NCBI GenBank assembly: GCA_015492355.1
Contig: WGFF01000300.1
Location: 1-5,311 of the forward strand
Direction of reading: 5' to 3'
Length of the DNA stretch: 5,311 nucleotides
Source of the DNA: Deltaproteobacteria bacterium
GTDB taxonomy: Bacteria; Desulfobacterota; GWC2-55-46; S146-73
The translations under genes were made by a program, and so were the position numbers. Positions within the stretch are counted from its first letter, which is position 1; the number at the start of each line of letters is the position of its first letter. The notes under the pieces were generated by a model. That model worked only from the letters and a program-made list of their open reading frames with translations. It did not search any database and was not told the DNA's origin. This document shows positions 1 to 5,084 of the stretch, piece by piece.

Positions 1-36
1 CATTATGACCGATATTTTCCCCTTGAATAGCTCCAT
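1..36 (-). CDS. probable family-2 glycosyltransferase, N-terminal fragment (runs off window)
   Basis: Twelve codons from ATG 36 to the window edge read MELFKGKISVIM. The KISVIM segment is the typical first beta strand of GT-A fold family-2 glycosyltransferases (usually continuing as P-x-Y/F-N-E), enzymes that move a sugar from a nucleotide donor to a lipid or glycan acceptor. Downstream of UXS and a sugar aminotransferase this fits a polysaccharide locus. Only 36 bases are visible, so the call rests on a very short motif plus context. No good Shine-Dalgarno precedes ATG 36. The same frame is open upstream without a stop to about position 226, but that stretch has no plausible start codon and an unlikely composition rich in Phe, His and Ser, so I do not extend the gene. 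Confidence 0.5.
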   Translation of the reverse strand, partial: MELFKGKISVIM

Positions 37-53
37 AGTTTGAAAACTATGGA
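32..53. promoter_or_regulatory. perfect hairpin covering the start codon of the edge gene
   Basis: TCCATAGTT (32-40) and AACTATGGA (45-53) form a perfect 9-bp stem with a TGAA loop. On the minus strand the 3' arm contains the ATG (36-34) of the probable glycosyltransferase, so the initiation codon would be paired in the mRNA. Confidence 0.5.
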
Positions 54-206
54 ATACTCTTACCAGCCATAGCCCAGATGTATGGAAGTTTCTCTTCTCT
101 AAGATGTGATGAAAATCAGAGATGTGAAAAACAGAGATGATTCTTAGGAGAGATGCTGAAAACCTATGATCCCTATGAAGAAATGGCTGGAGGTATTTAA
201 GTATTC
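52..206. repeat. nested imperfect inverted repeat (155 bp)
   Basis: Three sets of complementary segments are nested in order. They are GAATACT (52-58)/AGTATTC (200-206), CCAGCCAT (63-70)/ATGGCTGG (183-190) with flanking TA pairs, and CTAAGA (99-104)/TCTTAG (142-147), extended past a one-base bulge. Together they could form a long stem-loop on either strand. It may be a structured leader of the gene starting at 36 (minus strand) or a decayed small mobile repeat. Between 207 and 263 I see nothing further. Confidence 0.4.
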
Positions 207-263
207 TTGAGTGAAACCATCTTACCCTAAGAAGGTCTCACCTAAGGAAATTCTGATCAATTC

Positions 264-349
264 GTCATTGCGAGGAACGAAGCGATAAAACAACCTCCAG
301 GTTGTTAATTTAAATGAAAATGGGATTGATATGCTTCACTCGCAATGAC
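264..349. repeat. 86-bp palindromic intergenic repeat with GTCATTGCGAG termini
   Basis: Perfect 11-bp terminal inverted repeats, GTCATTGCGAG (264-274) and CTCGCAATGAC (339-349), are followed inward by GAAGC (278-282)/GCTTC (333-337). They enclose a smaller palindrome, AACAACCT (289-296)/AGGTTGTT (299-306). The outer sequence resembles a dispersed CATTGCGAG-GA-CGAAGCGA repeat family I recall from many bacterial genomes, where copies behave like small non-autonomous or REP-type elements. No transposase and no obvious target duplication (AATTC left, AAGAA right) are seen. On the minus strand the inner hairpin runs into TTTTAT and might act as a weak terminator for UXS. Confidence 0.7.
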
Positions 350-411
350 AAGAAAGCCGATTTCTCAGAGTTTCCCTAACACCCTCCATGAAGATATGTA
401 TACCATTTACT

Positions 412-444
412 GAAAGCCTATCGAAGGCTTTCTTTATATATTTT
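412..444 (+). terminator. rho-independent terminator reading along the plus strand
   Basis: GAAAGCCT (412-419) and AGGCTTTC (425-432) form a perfect 8-bp stem around ATCGA, followed on the plus strand by a T-rich tail TTTATATATTTT (433-444). On the minus strand the stem is followed by AGTAAATGG, without a T tract. It would therefore serve UXS transcripts poorly, although it begins only about 18 nt past the UXS stop. No plus-strand gene ends here within the window. Confidence 0.5.
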
Positions 445-449
445 AGTAA

Positions 450-1433
450 TTACCGTTTGGCTGTCAAATACTTTTCACTGGTCGGCACACCAGCTCTGCT
501 TCCCTTGATACGTGCGGAGAAGTACTCTATGGTCTTTACGAGTCCTTCCTCAAGGGATGTGCTCGGCTCCCAGTCGAGTTCCTCCCTTGCAAGGGTTATA
601 TCAGGACGTCTCTGCACAGGGTCATCAGGTGGAAGGGGTCTGTGCACTATCCTTGAATTACTCCCTGTAAGGTCCTTTATCAGTCCTGCCAGTTCCATCA
701 CGGTGAACTCCTCGGGGTTGCCAAGGTTGACAGGTCCGATAAAGTTATCCTTTCTCATCATCTTTATGAGTCCGTCTATCAGATCGTCTATGTAGCAGAA
801 GGATCTTGTCTGTGTACCATCCCCGTATACGGTTATATCCCTGTCCCTCAATGCCTGGACTATAAAATTACTCACCACCCTTCCATCGTTCTCGAGCATC
901 CTCGGTCCATAGGTATTGAATATCCTAACAACCCTGATATCCACACCGTTTTGCCTGTGGTATGCGAACATCAGAGATTCTGCGCATCTTTTGCCCTCAT
1001 CGTAGCATGCCCTCAGTCCTATTGGATTGGCATTGCCCCAGTAATCCTCTGGCTGGGGATGTATCTTGGGGTCTCCATAAACCTCAGATGTGGATGCCTG
1101 AAGTATCCTCGCCCTCACCCTCTTTGCGAGCCCGAGCATGTTGAGTGTTCCCATTATGTTGGTCTTTATGGTCTTTACAGGGTTGTACTGGTAGTGGACT
1201 GGTGATGCGGGGCATGCAAGGTTGTATATCTCATCGACCTCAAGGAGTATGGGTTCTATAACATCGTGCCTTATGAGTTCAAACCTGGGATTGTTCAGGA
1301 GATGAAAGATATTCTCCTTGCGTCCTGTAAAGAAGTTATCCAGGCACAGCACCTCGTGACCTTCCTTAAGGAGCCTCTCGCACAGATGGGAACCTATAAA
1401 ACCTGCACCACCTGTTACAAGTATTCTTTTCAT
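450..1433 (-). CDS. uxs: UDP-glucuronate decarboxylase (UDP-xylose synthase)
   Basis: Predicted 327 residues from ATG 1433, fixed by AAGGAGG (1448-1442) 8 nt upstream. An in-frame TTG at 1463 would add ten atypical residues. It is an extended short-chain dehydrogenase/reductase with the NAD-binding GGAGFIGSHL (8-17), the catalytic segment TSEVYGDP (115-122, Glu117) and the Y-x3-K pair in CYDEGKR (Tyr144, Lys148). The UXS signatures YWGNANPIG (131-139), RIFNTYGPRM (170-179), DGRVVSNFI (183-191) and YGDGTQTRSF (203-212) follow. UXS oxidises UDP-glucuronate at C4, decarboxylates it to UDP-4-keto-xylose, and reduces that to UDP-xylose with the same bound NAD. Length and motifs match bacterial soluble UXS; no membrane segment is seen. 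It follows the aminotransferase in the same operon. Product use in a surface glycan is inferred from context. UXS and closely related UDP-4-keto-pentose-forming enzymes cannot be separated by motif alone. Confidence 0.93.
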   Translation of the reverse strand: MKRILVTGGAGFIGSHLCERLLKEGHEVLCLDNFFTGRKENIFHLLNNPRFELIRHDVIEPILLEVDEIYNLACPASPVHYQYNPVKTIKTNIMGTLNMLGLAKRVRARILQASTSEVYGDPKIHPQPEDYWGNANPIGLRACYDEGKRCAESLMFAYHRQNGVDIRVVRIFNTYGPRMLENDGRVVSNFIVQALRDRDITVYGDGTQTRSFCYIDDLIDGLIKMMRKDNFIGPVNLGNPEEFTVMELAGLIKDLTGSNSRIVHRPLPPDDPVQRRPDITLAREELDWEPSTSLEEGLVKTIEYFSARIKGSRAGVPTSEKYLTAKR

Positions 1434-1459
1434 CGCCACATCCTCCTTACTTGAGTGTA

Positions 1460-2590
1460 TCAACCGAATCGCCTGTAGAACTCTGCAATGGCTGACACCA
1501 CGTATCTCTGTTTGGATTCACTGAGTTCTGGATATATGGGAAGGGCGAGGGTCTCGCGTGCTGCCCTTTCTGCCACAGGGAAGTCGCCTCTTTTGTATCC
1601 AAGGTATCTGAAACACCTCTGGAGATGGAGTGGCAGGGGATAGTAGATCTCTGTACCTATACCCATGCGCGAGAGATGGGCTCTGAGGGCATCCCTCTTC
1701 TTCACACGCACCACATATTGATTGAATACCGATCTATTGTACCCCTCAACATGGGGTAGTGTAACATAGTCTGTAAGTCCCTTTTCTCTAAAAAATCTGT
1801 TGTATCTCTGGGCGTTCCTTATCCTCATCTCTGTCCATGAATCGAGATACTTAAGTTTCACCCGCAGAACAGCTGCCTGTATTTCATCGAGCCTGCTGTT
1901 TACACCCACAACCCTGTGATAATATCTCCTGTGACTGCCATGAACACGAAGGATTCTCAAAAGTCCATCAAGCCTCTTACTACTTGTGGTAATCATCCCA
2001 CCATCTCCTATTCCACCGAGGTTTTTTGTTGGATAGAAGGAAAAGCACCCTGCATCACCGAGAGAACCCGCCCTTCTGCCTCTGTACTCAGCCCCTATGG
2101 ACTGGGCTGCATCCTCTATGACCTTGAGTCCGTATTTTCTGGCAAGGCTGTTTATCGCACCCATCTCGGCACATTGACCATAAAGATGGACAGGGATAAT
2201 CACCTTTATGGACCTCGAACGTCTCCTAAGGAGAATCTCCAAGCTGTCAGGATTGATATTATAGGTCTGTGGATGAATGTCTACAAAGATGGGATATGCA
2301 CCGAGTCTTGCTATGGAACCTGCTGTTGCAAAGAAAGTATAGGGCGTTGTAATTACCCCGTCCCCCCTGCCAACCCCCAATGCCATAAGACTGAGCAGGA
2401 TAGCGTCACTACCAGATGCAACACCTACTGCGTACCTGCTTCCCGTATATTCGGCTATCTCTGTCTCAAGCCCTAAAACATTGCTTCCAAGTACAAAGCC
2501 CTGTGAATCGAGAACCTTTCTTACCTCTCTAAGTACCTCTTTCTTTATCCTGCGGTACTGGATACCGAGATCGAGTAATTTTACCCTCAA
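1460..2590 (-). CDS. DegT/DnrJ/EryC1/StrS-family sugar aminotransferase (PLP-dependent)
   Basis: Predicted 376 residues from TTG 2590. The start fits the family opening (M)RVKLLDLGIQY, and AGAGGTG (2606-2600) and GGGAGGT (2600-2594) lie just upstream. The open frame extends to TTG 2644, but that codon lies inside the -35 box, so the longer form is unlikely. PLP features are complete: SGSDA (59-63), the TTPYTFFAT loop (81-89), EDAAQ (159-163, with Asp160 expected to hold the pyridine nitrogen) and SFYPTKNLGGIGDGG (184-198) with Schiff-base Lys189. The C-terminal part carries the usual NQYVVRV and GIGTEIYYPLPLHLQ substrate segments. Family members transfer an amino group, usually from glutamate, to a 3- or 4-keto sugar nucleotide. 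Sequence alone does not fix which. The adjacent UXS makes a UDP-4-keto-pentose intermediate, a possible but unproven link. It ends 26 nt before the UXS ATG. Confidence 0.9.
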   Translation of the reverse strand: MRVKLLDLGIQYRRIKKEVLREVRKVLDSQGFVLGSNVLGLETEIAEYTGSRYAVGVASGSDAILLSLMALGVGRGDGVITTPYTFFATAGSIARLGAYPIFVDIHPQTYNINPDSLEILLRRRSRSIKVIIPVHLYGQCAEMGAINSLARKYGLKVIEDAAQSIGAEYRGRRAGSLGDAGCFSFYPTKNLGGIGDGGMITTSSKRLDGLLRILRVHGSHRRYYHRVVGVNSRLDEIQAAVLRVKLKYLDSWTEMRIRNAQRYNRFFREKGLTDYVTLPHVEGYNRSVFNQYVVRVKKRDALRAHLSRMGIGTEIYYPLPLHLQRCFRYLGYKRGDFPVAERAARETLALPIYPELSESKQRYVVSAIAEFYRRFG

Positions 2591-2614
2591 ACCACCTCCC
2601 ACCTCTTTTCTGTT

Positions 2615-2644
2615 AATATATACACGTTCTCCCTCCCGTGTCAA
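2615..2644 (-). promoter_or_regulatory. sigma70-type promoter for the aminotransferase-UXS operon
   Basis: On the minus strand a perfect -35 TTGACA (2644-2639) is followed 18 nt later by -10 TATATT (2620-2615). An alternative -10, TATATA at 2622-2617, has a 16-nt spacer. A run of eight A (2653-2646) lies directly upstream, like an UP element. Transcription would begin near 2610-2607, some 18-20 nt ahead of the TTG 2590 start, leaving room for only the ribosome site. This separates the sugar-nucleotide genes from the rib-nusB operon. Confidence 0.65.
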
Positions 2645-2694
2645 CTTTTTTTTGATAAAAGAGTAAGGTAATGGTTTAGTTTATGCTGTCAAAC

Positions 2695-2714
2695 CACCAG
2701 ACTCCTGTCTGGTG
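2695..2714. repeat. perfect 8-bp inverted repeat (hairpin)
   Basis: CACCAGAC (2695-2702) and GTCTGGTG (2707-2714) flank a TCCT loop. Neither side is followed by a T tract on its own strand, so it is not a classical intrinsic terminator. It overlaps the closing stem of the larger 2698-2882 fold, so the two structures exclude each other. It may stop or pause nusB transcription before the next promoter. Confidence 0.55.
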
Positions 2715-2882
2715 ATAGATAGGCTGCCCAGAGGACGCAATACTCATATGGAGTTTTGAATCAGATGGAACCGCCGGGGACTGTCGGGGGGCTCATTTTC
2801 TATTCTATCTGTAACCCTGGGTTCAGGTGGTTTCAGGAGCCCCATTTCCACAGAACCTATCCCACCCGTTCCAGGTAGTCTG
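2698..2882 (-). other. structured intergenic element, possible non-coding RNA (unassigned)
   Basis: The gap after nusB can fold into one closed structure. On the minus strand CAGACT (2882-2877) pairs with AGTCTG (2703-2698), CCTG (2875-2872) with CAGG (2707-2704), GGTG (2866-2863) with CACC (2714-2711), GATAGG (2861-2856) with CCTATC (2723-2718), and CTG (2853-2851) with CAG (2726-2724). Inside are arms GGGGCTC (2843-2837)/GAGCCCC (2794-2788), an apical hairpin at 2826-2809, and ACTC (2754-2751)/GAGT (2745-2742). The length (~185 nt) and long closing stem recall 6S RNA in outline only. I recognise no 6S, SRP, tmRNA, RNase P or riboswitch signature. The complementary strand folds equally well, so the sense strand is unknown. 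A repeat element with terminal inverted repeats is an alternative. Confidence 0.35.
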
Positions 2883-2889
2883 TCCTGTA

Positions 2890-3303
2890 TCAGTGCACCG
2901 CGGTGTGTTCCCTTGCAATCCTGTCGAGGATTCCATTTATAAAGGCACCTGAATCCTCTGCCCCGAATCTCTTGGCAAGTTCCACTGCCTCATCTATGAC
3001 AACCTTGTAAGGTATATCATGACAGTAAAGGAGTTCATACACCGCAAGCCTGAGTATGTTTCGATCCACCACAGCCATCCTGGTTATGGTCCAGTTCTCA
3101 GAGTATCCCTCCACAAGCCTGTCGATCTCACCTATTCTTTCCTTAACACCTTTTATCAACATTATGCAATAATCCCTTGCAGAGCCTTCTATTTTTAGTT
3201 CCCCTGCCACATCCTCAATCTCCTCATCAGTCATCCTCCCGCGTATATCCAGCAGGTACAACACCTGCAGGGCAGTCTCTCTCGCCTTTCTCCTTTCACC
3301 CAT
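2890..3303 (-). CDS. nusB: transcription antitermination protein NusB
   Basis: From ATG 3303 the product is 137 residues, the usual NusB size. It opens with the basic MGERRKARETALQVLYLLD, matching the family's RNA-binding N-terminus. It continues with NWTITRMAVVDRNILRLAVYEL (70-91, conserved N-W-x2-x-R-M and DR-x-ILR-x-A), IPYKVVIDEAVELAKRFG (97-114) and FINGILD (121-127). NusB binds boxA RNA with ribosomal protein S10 (NusE) and supports antitermination, mainly on rRNA operons. nusB commonly follows ribH in bacteria. A longer frame starts at TTG 3327, overlapping the ribH TGA as TTGA, and would add MILFGGAP. I prefer ATG 3303 because family members begin just before the RRKARE motif, but its ribosome site (GGGGG) is weak and ribH coupling through TTG cannot be excluded. 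A 245-bp non-coding gap follows. Confidence 0.95.
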   Translation of the reverse strand: MGERRKARETALQVLYLLDIRGRMTDEEIEDVAGELKIEGSARDYCIMLIKGVKERIGEIDRLVEGYSENWTITRMAVVDRNILRLAVYELLYCHDIPYKVVIDEAVELAKRFGAEDSGAFINGILDRIAREHTAVH

Positions 3304-3323
3304 GGGAGCGCCCCCGAAAAGGA

Positions 3324-3805
3324 TCAACCACCTTTCTTTTTGTTGAGCATTCTTAAAAGGTTTGCCATCTCTATGGCAGAAAGGGCTGCATCCCTGCCCT
3401 TGTTTCCTGCCTTTGTGCCAGCCCTTTCTATAGCCTGCTCAAGACTATCTGCTGTTATAACGCCGAAGGAGACAGGACATTTGCTCTCAAGCGAGACCTT
3501 TGCAATACCCTTGGCAGTCTCTGATGCTATATATTCAAAATGTGGTGTAGAGCCCCGAATTATACAACCGAGACAGAGTATGGCATCGTATGTACCCCTG
3601 TCTGCCAGTGTTCTTGCTATAACAGGCATCTCAAAGGCACCAGGTACCTTAACGATATCTATATCCTCCCCCTTGCACCACTCCTGATAAGGGTGTCAAT
3701 GGCACCTTCAAGGAGCCTTTCACTTATAAAATCGTTGAACCTTCCCGCTATTATGGCGAATTTCAGCTCACTGGCATTGAGATTACCCTGTATGATCCTG
3801 GTCAT
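3324..3805 (-). pseudogene. ribH: 6,7-dimethyl-8-ribityllumazine synthase with apparent one-base frameshift
   Basis: The frame starting at ATG 3805 reads MTRIIQGNLNASELKFAII, then GRFND, typical of lumazine synthase. AGGAGG (3815-3810) lies 4 nt upstream. It runs into TAG about 48 codons in. The rest of the enzyme continues one frame over: EDIDIVKVPGAFEMPVIA, GSTPHFEYIA with the catalytic histidine (His89 if repaired), and RAGTKAGNKG near the C-terminus, ending at TGA 3326-3324. The break is at a run of five G (plus-strand C at 3668-3672). A sixth G would restore a 160-residue protein of normal family length with every motif intact. The enzyme condenses DHBP with 5-amino-6-ribitylaminouracil. 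Because the downstream half is perfectly preserved in a biosynthetic operon, a homopolymer sequencing error is the likeliest cause. A recent mutation or -1 slippage are alternatives. The downstream fragment alone (from ATG 3629) would lack the N-terminal strands. Confidence 0.9.
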
Positions 3806-3814
3806 AGGTCCTCC

Positions 3815-5059
3815 TCAGGTGGTATACTTTTTTGCCCCTTTGTCGAACCACGGGTCCACACAGCTGAGTATATGCCCCATCTTTTCCTTCTTGACCCTAA
3901 GGTACTGTATATTCCTTCTATGGGGTACTGTCTCTATGGGTACCCTCTCCACTATCTCAAGACCATAGCCCTCCATGCCCTTTATCTTCTTTGGATTGTT
4001 GGTCATAAGACGCATCTTCCGCACACCGAGATCGAGGAGTATCTGGGCACCTATTCCGTAGTCCCTGAGGTCTGCCTTAAAACCGAGCCTCTCGTTTGCC
4101 TCCACTGTATCGAATCCATCGTCCTGCAGACCGTATGCCCTTATCTTGTTTACAAGCCCTATACCTCTGCCCTCCTGGTGCATGTAAAGGAGTATGCCCT
4201 TGCCCTCCTTTTCTATCATCTTCATAGCACCCTTGAGCTGTTCCCCACAATCACACCTCTCTGAGCCAAACACATCCCCTGTAAGGCACTCTGAATGCAC
4301 CCTTACAAGCACTGGTTCATCTGGTTTTATCTCTCCCTTCACAAGGGCGAGGTGTTCATGGAAGTCCACATCGTTTTCATAGGCGATAGCCCTGAACTCA
4401 CCGCCAAACCTCGTTGGCACAATCGCCTCTGCTGCCCTGCGGACGAGTCTGTCCTTTCTGAGCCTGTACTCTATTATATCGGCAACAGTCACTATCCTGA
4501 GTCCGTGATCCTTTGCAAACACCTTGAGGTCTGGCAGTCTTGCCATGGTGCCGTCTTCTTTCATTATCTCGCATATAACACCCGCTGGTTTTAGTCCTGC
4601 CAGCCTCGCAAGATCAACAGACCCCTCTGTCTGACCAGCCCTTACAAGCACACCACCCTTACGCGCCCTTAAAGGAAAGATATGCCCGGGCCTTACAAGG
4701 TCTTCTGGACGGGCAGAATCCTTTACAGCGGTCAGTATGGTTACAGCCCTGTCATAGGCAGAGATACCTGTTGTAATACCGTATCTTGCATCTATGGATA
4801 CGGTAAAGGCAGTCCTGTAGAGTGATGTATTGTGCTCGACCATGGGAGGAAGATTGAGTTCGTCAGCCTTCTCCTCGGTAAGGGTAAGGCATATAAGACC
4901 CCTGCCATACTTAGCCATAAAATTTATTGCCTCTGGTGTAACCATCTCCGCAGCCATGCAGAGGTCCCCCTCGTTTTCCCTGTCCTCATCGTCAACGAGG
5001 ATTACCATCCTCCCTGCCTTTATATCCTTTATAGCGTCTTCTATCCTCTTTATAGACAC
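3815..5059 (-). CDS. ribBA: bifunctional 3,4-dihydroxy-2-butanone-4-phosphate synthase / GTP cyclohydrolase II
   Basis: A 414-residue fusion starting at GTG 5059. An AAGGAGG ribosome site (5075-5069) sits 9 nt upstream and fixes this start. Residues 1-200 are the RibB domain, which converts ribulose 5-phosphate to DHBP plus formate. It shows the acidic metal and substrate loop DDEDRENEGD (23-32), RPGH (123-126), TEGS (144-147) and ICEIM with Glu164. Residues ~205-400 are the RibA domain (GTP to the diaminopyrimidine). It shows zinc ligands Cys258, Cys269 and Cys271 in a C-x10-C-x-C pattern, YMHQEGRGIGL (292-302), and DLRDYGIGAQ with Asp330 and Arg332, the active-site pair of GCHII. Both halves keep their key residues, so both activities are expected. 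The protein feeds both branches of riboflavin synthesis. The TGA at 3817 is embedded in the ribH ribosome site, implying translational coupling. Confidence 0.97.
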   Translation of the reverse strand: MSIKRIEDAIKDIKAGRMVILVDDEDRENEGDLCMAAEMVTPEAINFMAKYGRGLICLTLTEEKADELNLPPMVEHNTSLYRTAFTVSIDARYGITTGISAYDRAVTILTAVKDSARPEDLVRPGHIFPLRARKGGVLVRAGQTEGSVDLARLAGLKPAGVICEIMKEDGTMARLPDLKVFAKDHGLRIVTVADIIEYRLRKDRLVRRAAEAIVPTRFGGEFRAIAYENDVDFHEHLALVKGEIKPDEPVLVRVHSECLTGDVFGSERCDCGEQLKGAMKMIEKEGKGILLYMHQEGRGIGLVNKIRAYGLQDDGFDTVEANERLGFKADLRDYGIGAQILLDLGVRKMRLMTNNPKKIKGMEGYGLEIVERVPIETVPHRRNIQYLRVKKEKMGHILSCVDPWFDKGAKKYTT

Positions 5060-5084
5060 CCTCTTTTCCCTCCTTAAAACGTTC

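Noticed and set aside
37..226. Extending the glycosyltransferase frame upstream through the open stretch
   Set aside because: It has no usable start codon with a ribosome site, a composition unlike the neighbouring proteins, and it overlaps inverted repeats; the open frame is probably chance.
388..795. Plus-strand open frame of 135 codons at the UXS 3' end
   Set aside because: It is antisense to conserved UXS sequence, spans the terminator hairpin, and its product shows no recognisable domain. The other plus-strand frames over the genes are antisense shadows for the same reason.
1916..2476. Plus-strand open frame of 186 codons opposite the aminotransferase
   Set aside because: It lies fully antisense to conserved PLP-enzyme motifs, with no ribosome site or recognisable protein family.
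2639..2690. A second TTGACA on the minus strand (2692-2687) as an extra promoter
   Set aside because: No acceptable -10 occurs at 16-18 nt (TACCTT at best), whereas the TTGACA at 2644 has a good partner.
2645..2889. 6S RNA, SRP RNA, tmRNA or RNase P gene in the gap
   Set aside because: Length and closing stem resemble 6S, but I could not match conserved sequence positions, and the SRP GGAAG loop, tmRNA ends and RNase P GAGGAAAGTCC block are absent. It is kept only as an unassigned structure.
3324..3629. Stand-alone 101-residue gene starting at ATG 3629
   Set aside because: It is the C-terminal part of lumazine synthase; the missing N-terminal part is encoded directly upstream in another frame, so it is one frameshifted ribH.
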